DNA of 64,000 nucleotides from Allodiplogaster sudhausi. Taxonomy: Eukaryota; Nematoda; Chromadorea; Rhabditida; Diplogasteridae. Under the pieces are notes generated by a model that saw nothing but the letters and a program-made list of their open reading frames with translations, was not told the origin of the DNA and searched no databases. Shown piece by piece: positions 23,001-34,623 of this stretch (position 1 is the first letter of the stretch; the number at the start of each line of letters is the position of its first letter). Where the stretch lies: the NCBI GenBank assembly GCA_945643635.1, contig CALZFC010000027.1, positions 3,972,501-4,036,500 on the forward strand. Direction: 5' to 3'. A program made the translations under genes and the position numbers.

Positions 23001-23404
23001 CACCATCTCTCTTGCGGCTGGGCTGTCCATGCTTGTAAACCTCGAATGTATGTAATCATCCATGCGTTTACTGCTGATTATTGCATCTCAGATAGTTGTT
23101 CGGTCTCACTAATACATCCTACTTTTCTCTTAATATATCTCTCTATCTCACCCACTTTACATTCTCTCTCGCTGTCTCTCTTTTTCTTTTTCTCTCAAGT
23201 TCTCTCTCATTCTTTCCTCTTTTGTCGCTCAGTTGTCTTTCCCTTTCTTTCTCTGTTTGTCTCCAGTTCTCTCTCTCTTGTCCTCTTTTTTTCTCAACTT
23301 CTCTCTCTCTCTCTCTCTTTTACTTTTTCTCTCAAGTTCTAAATCTCTCTCTTGATGTGCCTCAGAATTCACCATAAGCAAGAACGTGTCACGAAACTCA
23401 CGAT

Positions 23405-24960
23405 TCATATATGTACATAGCTCAATTCAATTCAATTTCCGTCCCCGTTCGGTGGGGAAGAGCGCAGTGCAGCGAAGCATATCTTTGCAGACAGACAATT
23501 CTCCAACTTATATAGAACCTTATTTTAAACTTTATTTTATAACGCTGAATGTATACGTGCGTTCAATTTATTTTTCTCTTACTTCTTCACAATAAAATAC
23601 AATTGCTATTAAAGACAAGTGTTCATGCAAAAAGTTTTTCCTGTGAAAAGAGAAAAAAGACATGTATGCATGTGCGTGCGTATGTACATACATATCTTTG
23701 TGAAGCAGTTATCTTCTTTAGTAGTACGTCCCTGGGGAAAACTCCATGTTTATCATTCTTCTGTCGGCAAGCGGCTCTTCTATTCCTCTTTTTTTGCACT
23801 CTTTTCAACGTCAACATATTTGGGTTAGAGAACGCGGGCAGTTCGCAAGTAGAGCCATTCTCGTATTCCTCACTTTAATGTTGTTCACTCGATACTGATT
23901 AACTTACACCATTTCTTGTTCATTCATACACATATGTATGTATGCCAGCAAACAGTCGTATCACATGCCATAGAGGGCCCTGGATAGTGTTTTCCTTCAC
24001 TCCCATGTCCTTCGCCTTCCAAAACAAATGTTCTCTGCTTTACTTGTTCACAATGGATTGCAAAGCTCAACGAAGCAGTCTTCTCCTTTCTTCGTTCCCT
24101 GCTCATCTTTTCTTTCCATTATTCTCTACACCTCTTACGAGTCTCAGGACGAAATTTAGAACCTTCAAACAACATTTTCCATTCGTGAAATAAAATAAAC
24201 GTAATGGCTGGCCATCGCCAACTGTGCTCAATTCAATTTTCATCGCCCGTTCGGTCCGGAAGACCGCGTGCAGAAAAGCATATGCCTATGCAGACAACTT
24301 GCCAACTTACCATAAGCCAAAAATTTTATTTTAAAAAGCTGAATTTCTAGTTGTGTTCATTTTATTTTTTCTTGCTTTTTTACATTAAAATATGTACAAA
24401 TGCCGAAAAAGAAAAGGTTCGTGTAGAAAAATTCCTGTGAAATGGGGAAAAAGACATGTATGTATGTGCGTATGTACGTATGTACATACATATATGCGTA
24501 TGTATGTACATACATATCTTTGCGAAGCAGTTATCTTCTTTAGTAGTTCGTTGCGGGCCACTGGGGAACCCTCTCATGTGAATCGTTCTTCTGCCTGTCG
24601 GCAAGCGGCTCTTCTATTCCCCTTTTTTGGATACGGGGGTTTTTTTTAGTTCGAAAGATGAGCAAATCCGTTTCCACCACAGTTCAATGTTCTTCACTTC
24701 ACTGTGATGAACTTACATCATTTCTTTTTTGTTCTCATAAGCTCACAAACGTATCATATGCCATAGAAAAGAGTATTTTCCTTCACTCCCTTGTCCTTCG
24801 CCTTCCAAAGTCATGCCCGCCTTCTCTGCTTTCCTTGTTCACTTGGGCTTACCGAGCTTTGCGAAGTAATCGTCTCGCTTCTTCGTTCACTTCGTTCTCT
24901 GCTCATCTTTTCTTTTCCTTCTTCTTTTCACCTCATACGAGTTTCAGGAACAAGTCGCCG
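23405..24960. repeat. diverged tandem duplication (about 0.8 kb units)
   Basis: 23405-24190 and 24220-24960 share a series of blocks in the same order: CTCAATTCAATTT, CCCGTTCGGT, AGACATGTATG, GAAGCAGTTATCTTCTTTAG, TCGGCAAGCGGCTCTTCTAT, CATATGCCATAGA and CTGCTCATCTTTTCTTT. No gene is evident. Several open frames cross it, but none is kept in both copies. Confidence 0.7.
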
Positions 24961-25118
24961 AACAAGTACGTGCATAATGTGAAATGTCCCTTCTCTTGTG
25001 ACTACAAGTTAGTTTTATTCTATGAAAATAAATATGAATATTACGTTTGAAAGATGAAGAAGGAGCGAGAGATAGGAGAGTGGGCGAAATAAAGAGGGGA
25101 CGAGAGAGGAGGTAGAGC

Positions 25119-25149
<31 letters not shown>

Positions 25150-25271
25150 GGATGGCCTGTAATATAAGTTGGCTGGGCCTAGGATGTGCAGAAATCTCTC
25201 GGCTGAATGGGCAGCGGGGATCTAATCTCCTGGCCGCCGCTTCAGCTTCTTCTTCTTCCTTTTCCCCCAAG

Positions 25272-26022
25272 ATGCAGCCGCTCTTCCTTTCCGCTGCTCT
25301 TCTTCTCCCTCTTCTCATTGACTGCGAAACGACTTTGCCCGTCAGCAGCACAACAAGCAGGAATGGCTCGGATTCTTCTTCTTCTCCGCCAGCGCGTTTT
25401 CCTTACTATGACGACCTCTATTTTGCGGAGGACAACGAGGCAAGCCTATTTTATTTTCGCACACTTTTTATTTTTGTAAATATTTTTATTAGTGTAAATA
25501 TTGGAGTTTTTTTTGTAAATTACTATTTAATTTTATTAACGTAAGATAAAATTGGAATGAATGACTAATACAGGCTGAGGGCCCACGAATCGTGCGGCAT
25601 TCTCACTTCACGCAACACTTCCGACTTGGCTATGCGCTTCGACTGATGTGCGAGTCCACGGGCAATCCGCTTCCTCGAATCATCTGGTACAAGAACGGCG
25701 CTGAGCTCGTTCACGCTCCAACTCTTCGAGTAAATTCCACTCACTCTTCTCTTATTTATTTATTTATTTATTTATTTATATATTTATGCAGCAGATTTAT
25801 AATACTGCATATATATTCTTGCTCCCCTTTCCTAATAAGTGAGAGAAGATGGTCAATAATGGTAAAATGATTCCTTATCAGATTCGGGAGCGTCATCTCT
25901 CGGAGAATCGACTCCGTTCGTCGCTGGCCATTGACCCGGCGACTCTGGCAGACAAGGGCATCTACGGTTGCCTGGCGAGCAATGAGCATCTCAAGTCCAT
26001 GAAGGCTGTCTATGCCTTCTGA
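25272..26022 (+). CDS. secreted single immunoglobulin-domain protein (OIG-like)
   Basis: Three exons, 25272-25439, 25574-25729 and 25882-26022, join in phase 0 to 154 residues. MQPLFLSAALLLPLLIDC is a signal peptide; an upstream in-frame Met at 25152 would place it internally, so 25272 is chosen. A Ser-rich linker and PYYDDLYFA precede one Ig domain: GYALRLMCESTGNPLPRIIW (first Cys and core Trp), then SSLAIDPATLADKGIYGCLA (the D-x-G-x-Y-x-C motif with the second Cys). The protein ends just after the Ig fold. Nematode OIG proteins have this architecture, and some cluster neurotransmitter receptors at synapses; assignment to one member is not possible here. The first intron has a GC donor (GAG|GCAAGC). 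Confidence 0.8.
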
Positions 26023-26783
26023 TGATGGCGAGAAGTGAATGCCGCACCCCTGCCGTGCAATTAATCTACATATGTAGGAAGAAAACTGAAACGAAGATTG
26101 AAAGAAATATTAACGAGCTTCATGCAGATTTTATTCCTGTTTGTTATGGACTCAATTTTGTCTAGAATAATTAAATTGCTGACATCTGCCCCCCGGTTGC
26201 TCATTCCATGCTTCATTCCAGTTTCCAGAGGAGCATATTTTGGAGCCAAGCAATTGCTCTGCAATGCAAGTTTCCCCTCGGTGTTCTCGTATAATTACTT
26301 TGTACTCGTAGAGGTCGCATTCCGTCATTTTCATGCCAACTTTACTCTCGCTCTATCTTTTCCTCCCTTTCTTCTCTTTCTATTCCTCTTCTATCTTTTC
26401 ATCTCTTTCTACTCTTTCTCTCTCGCTTTCGCTCCCTCTCACTCTATTCTGAACCCTTGTTCACTCTTTCCCTTCGTGTCTATCTCTCTTACTCTCCCTC
26501 TCCTCACTCTATTTCCACCAATTGTCTTCTCATACTCCGACTAGGTAGAGTGGCCGTGTCCCTGGTAGTCCTCGACAACCTAATTTGGCAAGGATCCGAG
26601 TCAAAGTTCCTCTTTTATTGTCATGTTCAACTCTTCACTGGTGTACTTTTATCTTGAGTTGCGTCTGTCACCGTTACGATTATTTTCTTCTTATTATCGT
26701 CGATGCAACTTATTTTCATATATTGTAAATATGTAAGAATACCTGATAAAAGAGTGCCTCCATTTTAAGGAGGATATATTGTA
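26023..26783. other. intergenic, no gene seen
   Basis: 3' flank of the Ig gene, then a CT-rich stretch (26340-26520). The AATATATTGTAATGCG just before 26784 may be promoter-proximal, but no TATA element is clear. Confidence 0.35.
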
Positions 26784-27935
26784 ATGCGAGCTCGTGTACC
26801 ATCATCCGTCAATTTCTTTCTCCTCTTGTTCTACATGCACAGTTTTCTTTCACTCTCCATCGTAAACGCCTTTCCAATTGAACGACGAAAAAATGTGGTA
26901 ACAGTGATACTCTCCGCAATTTCCACGAAAAATTCTTCAATTCTCTCTGATGAGAATGGAACAGCAACAAACTCCAGTGAACTCTTTCCAAGTGAAGGAT
27001 TCCTTTCTGCCCCTGTTATATCTAATTTTAATTTGACAAATACATCATTGGGAGAATTGCACTCGTCAAAGCAACGTAATAAAGCACAGGTAAGCTCAGA
27101 TGTTCATTCTTTGAGTCATACAAATAACGAATATTCAAAACAATATTTGCGTTCAAGGTTTTTTTCGACATCAAAAGTCTAATTCAACTGAGAGAGAACG
27201 ATTGGAGAGACGACCATAAGACAAAAATGATCATCTGGAGCCATGAAAGTCAATTTCATCCCGACTTCGGGAAAGTTGGTCATGAATCGGACAGGTTATC
27301 AAAGGAAGATATCTCTTAAAGAAGGTATGTATATATCACGGTAATCACTATATCATTAATTTCTGCGTGGATCAATACGAAAAGGCATTAATACATTGGT
27401 AAGATTTGTACATCGAATGTTAAAAAAGTAAATCTCATAAAGCGCGGATTTCATGACGGTATTCCTTTCGAAAAATTGTGCAAGCTACTTCCCTACCAAT
27501 TAATTAAAAAAAACCTCTGGCAACCTCACAGTGAGTGAGCTGGTAATAATTATGGGTTAGTTCTGGGGGCGAGAACAACTCGTTTAAGACCAAATATGAT
27601 GATGTAATTTTTGCAATATTTTCTCTAGCCCTCTCTTTACCATCTCTCTCCCTCTCTCTAACTCTCTCTCCTCTCTTTCTCCTTTCTCTCTCTCTCTATT
27701 TCTCTCTTTATTTTTTCTAATCTTTATTCTCCATTTCTACGCTCCGATGCCTTGCAGGATAAGCCGTTCGGCTCATTTGATGTCTTTCGTGATTCTTGGC
27801 GCCTTTGTTGTTTTCATCCTCTACACATATTGCTCCCATATGCTCACGATTCGAAGGATGAAAAGGGAAAGGAGAAGAAGAAGGTTATTTCATTCTTCAT
27901 TCTTCCTAGAGAAAGAGAGAGCGAGGGGGAGATAA
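26784..27935 (+). CDS. possible single-pass membrane protein, incompletely resolved
   Basis: Exon 1 (26784-27089) starts MRARVPSSVNFFLLLFY, a signal peptide with hydrophobic core FLSLSIVNA, followed by a Ser/Thr/Asn-rich segment with several N-glycosylation sites (NSSI, NGTA, NSSE, NLTN, NTSL). It ends at a good CAG|GTAAGC donor. Near 27758, after CCTTGCAG, one frame encodes a transmembrane helix (FVILGAFVVFILYTY) followed by a strongly basic cytoplasmic stretch (MKRERRRRR). Phases of these two pieces do not match directly, so at least one exon is missing between them; 27230-27326 is a candidate. No domain is recognised. Confidence 0.42.
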
Positions 27936-29366
27936 AGGAGATATCAAAGAACGAGAGAGAGAGAGAGAGAGAGAGTGAGAAGAGCGAGAGAGAGAGAGAG
28001 GAGAGAGAGAGGAGAGAAGAGAAGCAGAAAAAATCAGAAAAAAGAGCACTATTCCGTTGCAGTCTGATGCGGAAGTTGCTGGATCAGTCTGCCTTCATGG
28101 TTGCTGCCCACTCCTGTCGTCCCCATGGCGGTCTTTCTTCTGCTCGCCGCAACTCTCTTCTCAACATCTTCCGTGGCTTCCGTCTCTGATTTGATCTTAT
28201 CTCTCTCTTTCTCTGTCTCTCTCGTTGAAAAGATAAAGGACTTCCTAATTTGTGCACCTTGGACCGTCTCCACAAAAAAAAATTAATAGAGAATGTGTTC
28301 GTGGATCACTGTGTCTAGTCAATGAACGGAGCCGGTCACAATAGACTAATTTTTTTTGGGCAAGACACACACTGTTCGGTCATTAACAGACAAACACACA
28401 TGTACATATCTCTCCGACAGTGGTCACTATTTATCAGAATTCGTGACAGCAACTGTCATTTTAACTGGTAATTTCAGGCACTAATAGGATCTATTGGTAA
28501 TCCCTTTACAAACGTTTCTCAGTTCTGTGTGTATGTACATTTTCCTTTACTTTGACCGCTCAATGGCGTCGCAAATGCACCCTTCTCTCTATTCCTCATT
28601 TTCTCTCCCTCTCTCTCTTAATGTCTCTCTAAATAGCGCTCGGCTCTCTCCTTTTCTTTTTTTCTTTGATCACTGAATGGCGTCGCAAATGCACACAGGT
28701 CTCTCTCCCTGTCTGCTCTATGTCTCTCGCATTTACTCTCACCGTTTCTCTCTCAATGTTTCCGACATTGGCCTCACATATAAGTCCGTCTGTTTCCACG
28801 TCTGCTTCATCTCCTTCTCACGTCACTAGCACTCCATCTCTCACTGTCTTTACTACGGCTACTCTACATCTCTATGTCTCTTACTGTCATACTGACGATC
28901 CCTTCACGTTTAATGTCACCCTCACTGCCGCTCCAGTCTACTCTTTCTCTCTCTCTCTCTCCTCTTTCTTTGCCTCTTTTACTCTCTCACTCTTTTTCTC
29001 TTCTTCTCTCCTCCTCTCCCCCCCCCTCCTTCCCTTCCCCTTTCAAACTTACCGCTTCCACTCTCTCACTCTCTATCACTCTCCTTCATGTCTTTCTCCC
29101 GTTTCATCGCTCTCTCTCTCTCTCACTATCTCTCATTCTACCTCTCTCTCTCTCCCAATCAAGTCATGCCATTAACAATGTTTTTTTAAACACATTTTTT
29201 TATTATTCGACAGTAAAAAAAGCGAACATAATTAACAACAAGCCCCCCTTCCTCCCAATCCACGACTGCGTCGTGCTCGTGTGCCGGGCGCCGGCCACTA
29301 AGCGGCCCCCTGTAGAACTGCACGGCATTTGCCTGCAAGGGAAATGCAAGGTGAACATTTTAATTA
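27936..29366. other. microsatellite-rich region
   Basis: GA tract 27955-28020 and CT tracts 28590-28650 and 28930-29170. A frame near 28129 reads MAVFLLLAATLFSTSSVAS, which looks like a signal peptide but runs into a CT tract; too weak to call. Near 29260-29350 a Cys-containing plus-strand frame and a minus-strand frame overlap; neither can be preferred. Confidence 0.3.
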
Positions 29367-29729
29367 CCGTATTTTCTCTATTAGAACCCCCCCCCCTCTA
29401 ATAGTACCCCCCACCTCTAAAAATTCCATTGTAAAATAGAACCCCTCCCTCTAGTAGAACCCCCCCCCCCTCTCCAATAGTATCCCCCCCTAACAGTCTA
29501 AAACCTCATCTCTAGATGTACATCGAACGGATCCTAGAGGCATGGGGTGCTCTTTCCAATGAACTGATGCCAAATTCATGAAAAATCTGTTTTAAATCGG
29601 ATATTCCAGCCATGATTCCATTGAATTCGGGCTACGATTCTACTTTTTTTTTGGAATAAAATGTTGTGATTAAACTTTTAGTGTCTTTGAAAAATAGAAC
29701 CTCCGGGGGTTCTAATAGAGAAAATACGG
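29367..29729. mobile_element. MITE, TA-flanked, CCGTATTTTCTCTATTAG ends
   Basis: Left end CCGTATTTTCTCTATTAGAA and right end TTCTAATAGAGAAAATACGG are near-perfect inverted repeats flanked by TA (29365-29366 and 29730-29731). The interior starts with C-runs and repeats AATAGTACCCCCC-like blocks. No transposase, so it is non-autonomous. The TA target points to the Tc1/mariner superfamily. Confidence 0.8.
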
Positions 29730-29956
29730 TAATCCAATGGGGGTGGTTAACGAACATATCAAAAAAAATTTACACAAACCTCAACCGCTAGAGTCTCAGG
29801 GGCATGAAGCGGGGCTGGCGATCACCGGGATGGTCGGCCGAGCCAAGTCGCCGGTCGGCGCGGGCCCAGGCCGGCGGGGAGCTGGAAGAATTGACATAAC
29901 ATTATAATTAAAAAGGTGACGATGGATTGCAAAATAAAACTTTTCAAAGTCAAACC

Positions 29957-30143
29957 TGGATGTTCGCCACCCCGCAGTTCCTCAGAGGCTGAGGCGCCGC
30001 GAAGCCCCAAGGCCCCTGCTGGGAGGCTCCTGCCACGGAAACGGTGTAGTTCGCCAGGATGCCGTGTGAGCTCTTGTGCGCCGGCGGCGCCCCCAGCTCG
30101 GATCGCCGGAAACGCGTCGGTAATGAACACGTAGGTATTCATC
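29957..30143 (-). CDS. isolated coding-like GC-rich exon, unrecognised
   Basis: GC-rich island in AT-rich surroundings. On the minus strand it follows a TTATTACAG acceptor and ends at CAG|GTTTGA. The first third reads well in one frame (TVMNTYVFITDAFPAI), the remainder in another (HGILANYTVSVAGASQQGPW), so a frameshift is likely near the middle. A second GC-rich stretch (29800-29885) after TTCTTCCAG could be the next exon. No domain is recognised. Confidence 0.3.
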
Positions 30144-30289
30144 ACAGTTGCTGTAATAAAAAACGAGTTTAAAAAAAAAGAAAAGAAAAGAGAGACGGCA
30201 GCTCCAGAGCCACTGCTCCTGGCCTATGACGCGACTTTACTGTGATTCCCACCACCATACGCTTCGTCCCTCTCCCTTCCTCCCGACAC

Positions 30290-30514
30290 GTTCACTTCAT
30301 TGTCGACTTCTGTCGCATTCCTTCGATGGTCTGTCCCAGCAAACGTCGCGTGCATGGCGATAGGATTCAGGTTGATGTCGCATTTATGGCAACAGGGGCT
30401 GAAAATTTGCATAATATAATATATGTACACAGAAAGGAGTGAAAATCGAATGAGGCTGCTCCATCGCTGTCGAAAGGAAGAAAGTGTTGGCCTCTTCCTC
30501 CCCTCTTCCCGCCA

Positions 30515-30552
<38 letters not shown>

Positions 30553-30700
30553 GCCTTTCTCTCGCTTCTCCCCTTGTTGTCTGCGCCTCCTTCCACACTG
30601 TCTTCTCTAGATCATCTCCTCTTACTGGTCTGATCAGTCATCAATATTGTGCAAATATCTGTGCACTTTCGTTATCCAGACAGTCATCTCTTTCTCTTTC
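30290..30700. repeat. dispersed repeat family, unit A4
   Basis: Shares GTCGACTTCTGTC, CGTGCATGGCGATAGGATTC, GTCGCATTTATGGC, TTGCATAATATAATATATG and GTTATCCAGACAG in the same order as units at 18.7-23 kb, followed by CT tracts up to 30790. Confidence 0.6.
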
Positions 30701-30763
30701 TTTCTCCAGTTTCTCTCTCCTTCCTTTCGCCACTTTATCTCTCTCTCTCTCTCTCTCGTTCTG

Positions 30764-30794
<31 letters not shown>

Positions 30795-31213
30795 GCCGTC
30801 TCCTCTACTCTAGCTCTGACCAGAACTTGCTGTTGTCTGCGTCTCCTTCCTTACAGTGTTCTCTACAACCTCTGCTACTTGGTACATACCGATGGCATCA
30901 ACTCGATCACCATTCAAGGCTGGCTGGCCAGATCTGGTTTCATATGTTTATGCAGAAATGGCTGTCTTGCCAGTATAGTTAGGATACCTTTGATAACTTC
31001 GAAAGGAAAAGGTATTCTGACTAGATATTCAACTAAAATGCAACATTACTCGTCACTTTTACATTTTGATAGCATAAGTACACCTGTATACTTAATGAGA
31101 AAAAAAACTCTTGAGCCGATGGCATTGCAGCAAACATGTAGATAAACCGTGGAAATGAGAAAAGCTTGATTATTCAGTCATGGCATGGAAGCTGAAGCAA
31201 TGAGAATGAGACT

Positions 31214-31998
31214 TTATCGAGTTCGCACTACGATGACGTGGCGATAGCAGAGCCACGAGAGCATGAGGACGCAGATGCATGACTCGACGACGAAGATGAT
31301 CTGAGAGGAAAGAAGTGATTCGTCGTTCAATTAGGAATAACAGTCAACAATCTGTCATAAAGCTACTCTCTCTTTTATAGGCATCTGTGAGGGAAACGCT
31401 ACTATAACGAATTATTCTCTCGATGCGAGATACTCATTTTATAAAACTTCCGGAAATGGAGTGCAAACCGTGAGTGCAAGGGAGCCGGCGAAATCGTTAT
31501 TTTTCTGGGAAGTGTATTGGGCACAGAAGACGACGGAGGCGATAGAGGCTGCGGCTAGAAGCAGATTCGCAATCATGTCCTGCAAGGAAGAAAAACGAAA
31601 ACTATTAATGGAAGGGGCACGGAAAACGGTATCTGATTTGATACATATATATAAAGAGTTATAAAACGAGTTTACCACATGATGCAACGAGAGAATCTGC
31701 TGAAGCACCGCGCTTATGCTATAGCCAATAAGGGCTCCGGCTGTTGCAGCAACGACGAACATCCTTGTGCTGTAGCTCATATCCAGTAGGAATCCATCCC
31801 GTACACACATAAAGAAGAGAACTGCGATGCAGAGAAGCTGGAAGAGAGAGGGATAGAGAGACATATGTAGAGAGATAGAACGAGAAAGAGAACGAGAGGG
31901 CTAGGGAGCGATAAAGAGAGAGAGAAAGAGAGAAGTAAAGAAAAGGGAAAGGGTAGTGATTGAAAGAGATTAGCAGGCTAACATTACTTGACTGCTCA

Positions 31999-32036
<38 letters not shown>

Positions 32037-32207
32037 CGAAAATAAATTTGGAAAGCCAGGAAACTTCAAATTGTACAGGGTATGACAGAACAATCTAATG
32101 TAGGGACTTACGATTATGAGCAGCTTGATTGCCCATATCGGAATGGTCGTTGTGCGGACTGTGGCTCCGGATGTCACGGTTGTCGTTGTGCGATGCACGA
32201 TTGGCAT
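31214..32207 (-). CDS. four-transmembrane MARVEL-like protein
   Basis: Exons 32207-32112, 31837-31676, 31579-31469 and 31300-31214 join in phase 0 to 151 residues with a TAA stop. The Met exon starts with a Thr-rich cytoplasmic head (MPIVHRTTTTVTSG) and enters helix 1 (IWAIKLLIILLCIAVLFFM). Helix 2 (MFVVAATAGALIGYSISAV), helix 3 (NLLLAAASIASVVFCAQ) and helix 4 (IIFVVESCICVLMLSWLCY) follow, with short loops and a short basic tail. This size, topology and short-loop pattern fit MARVEL-domain proteins, which sit in membranes of trafficking vesicles and junctions. The assignment is by topology only; no strict sequence motif supports it. Confidence 0.6.
31860..32035. repeat. GA microsatellite in intron 1 of the MARVEL-like gene
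   Basis: GA-rich tract including an uninterrupted (GA)n at 32000-32032, inside the intron between 32111 and 31838. Confidence 0.85.
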
Positions 32208-33023
32208 TTTGCTGTAGGGGACTATATATAAACAAATATTTCATCACAAACATAATATATGTAATTACTTGAACAATATTCGCACATGTATGTATATGCA
32301 CAGGAGAACGAACGGCAACGAAACTTTCGCTAATAAGAACGATTCCTTTCTGTACATGCGTACATATGTACATGCATACATTCTATGTATGTATGTAAGT
32401 GAAAACACTAGAAGGTCGAACAGTTCGGTCTGCCCAGTTATGCCGAAAACAATGCTCAGTCTCAGAAAAAATGAAGAATGGCAATTCCACATGAACGCTT
32501 CTCGGTGACTCACAAAATCAATCGCAGAAAACAGGAAACAATGAATCTGCCAGGTGTGATGCATTCGACTGTTGGAGGCTCTCACTCTTTGTCATTGTCT
32601 CTGGCAGTAGTCGATTTCCATGAACGATCAAGAGAAACAGTGGAGACATGGAAGAAGAAGAGATGATGACACTGTCTGGCTGTGAAATGAATCTTGATGA
32701 AAAGCGGACAAGGCGGTGTGAGAATAACAGAATGAAATAAAGAAAACACATTTTCGCATATATGACGGCGCAAAGAATCAGCGTTTTTCTATTTTTTTTT
32801 CTCACAATTCATATTCATATGTATGTAGTAAGTCACAATTTTTTCTGTGTATACTCTGTAACGATTACTTCTGTTACTCTGATAGATAACAACTCTGAAA
32901 TAGTCGAATTCACTTCTTGCATCTCTGTATTCAAAAGAATTCTTTTTTTTTCATAATGGCTATTTAGAAATAAGTTGTTCACATATTGTCCAGTTTAAGG
33001 CTGATCGCCTCTGGAAAGAACCT
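32208..33023. other. intergenic upstream of the MARVEL-like gene
   Basis: Contains TATG/TACA microsatellite (32280-32400). No exon with both splice sites or a start codon in good context was found. Confidence 0.35.
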
Positions 33024-33222
33024 CTCTAAGGCGATCACCGAGAAATATTCAATTTAGGTTCGAAGTGCCCGCGTCTGCCCTGTGATTCATCTCTCTCTCA
33101 TTCTCGCGTGCTATTTCGCAGGTTGCACAAACCCGCTGCGTGAATATTGCATGCGCGAATGAGAGCCGCTGCACTTTGAAATATCACATAACTTTTTTTT
33201 TCGGAGATCGTCCTCCTTTAAA
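33024..33222. mobile_element. short MITE related to the one at 15115
   Basis: Left end AAGGCGATCACCGAG (about 33027) and right end CGGAGATCGTCCTCCTTTAA (about 33201-33220) are imperfect inverted repeats matching the termini of the 15115-15618 element. About 190 bp, non-coding. Confidence 0.45.
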
Positions 33223-34182
33223 TGCAGAAGAGCCTATTGGCGGAGAAATATATGTACACAGAGAGCGAGAGATAGAGGCGCTACGAGGGGAAGAGAGATG
33301 CCAACGTAGATATAAACTACAAGCTAAACACAGGTAACCTTCACACTAGTAGTAACTGAATGTCTCACCCTTGACAGAATAAAGCCCATTGGTTGTTCAG
33401 ACGAAATTCATTATCATTTAAAGGAGCTCTCCATCTCAAGAAGAAAGAATTTAAACTTTCCCCGGGCTGACAATGAGTCGTGACAACAGTTAGTTAATAT
33501 ACAGTAAGTAATTTGTCATCACTCTTTTAATATCTATGCATGGTGTGCTTGCGCCTTCATCAGCTGCTCGCCAGACACCTATAGGTCTTATAAGAGAATG
33601 GCGAATCGCGGCAGTGAATACTAGTATGGCTTAAAATTGGCTAGAAATACTTGCATGCAAGTGAGCAGCATCCTCCGCGTCATCTCCGACCACGCCTGCC
33701 GGTATGACAAAGGGTATAGATATTTTTTTGAGTTGAAAAAAATATTGACAAATGTAAATATATGAGAAATTATCAAAAGGCAGCAAGTAGTTAACTTCAT
33801 TAGAAGATAATCCAAGTAAATAGTGTGCCTCTATATGTTTGTATATGATAGAAAAAAAAACCGATTTCGTGCAAACCATTATAACGTTGCTTGTGAATGG
33901 GTAAAAATAAGGACCTTGAATGTTTTATGAACAAACGAATGTTTATTATCACAAGATTTAAAAATTTGATAATACTTAAAAGATCTACCCTGGTTCGGGA
34001 GGAAACAGTGCTGAAAGATGTTGACAGATTCAGAGACAAGAACATAGCGAGAACATAATTTAATAACATGCAATTTAGGTGTGAGAGACTGGAGACAAAA
34101 TTCGGAGCAGGCATTTTTTATAAGACATGAACTTAATTTTATTCAATAAACGAATGTATTCCTTTTTAATACTTAAACAATA
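33223..34182. other. gene-poor region
   Basis: AT-rich. A minus-strand stretch near 33690-33620 (MTRRMLLTCMQVFLANFKPY then stop, after CCGGCAG) might be a last exon, but nothing upstream supports it. Confidence 0.25.
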
Positions 34183-34623
34183 GTCCCCTTCACAGGATAT
34201 GGGAGCTTTGGCGAGTCGCATTGGGGGGCTATGGCGAGTCGTTGGGCGACGCGGAGGAGGTGGACGATGAGTTTGGATGCCGGCGGCTGAGGCCGCGGAG
34301 AACCGACCAGGCGCCAGGGAGGAGAAGCCGGTCGGGAGGGACGCGTGAAGAGAGAGGGAAATGTGGAGGGTGAGGCGTGTGAAGAAGAAGAAGAAGAGGC
34401 AAACGATCTCGCGCAGAATCAAGATAAGGTTCACTGCGGAGAATGGGGCGATTACTAGTGTTGCTCTTTCTTTATTTTTCTCTATATATTTCTCTCCCAC
34501 TCTCTCCATCCCTCTCTCTCTCTTATTCTATTTCTCTCATTCGATATTTCTTCGCTTTCTCTCTCTACCTCTCCAGTAGTCTCGAACTCCAAATCGTTCT
34601 CCGTACAGGATTACGTCGTCTCC

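Noticed and set aside
20339..23377. Long open frames of Leu/Ser/Phe or Glu/Arg/Lys across many regions (also 28494-29401, 55817-56247, 58896-59253, 61964-62632)
   Set aside because: They are translations of (CT)n or (GA)n tracts; each dinucleotide repeat stays open in all frames without coding for anything.
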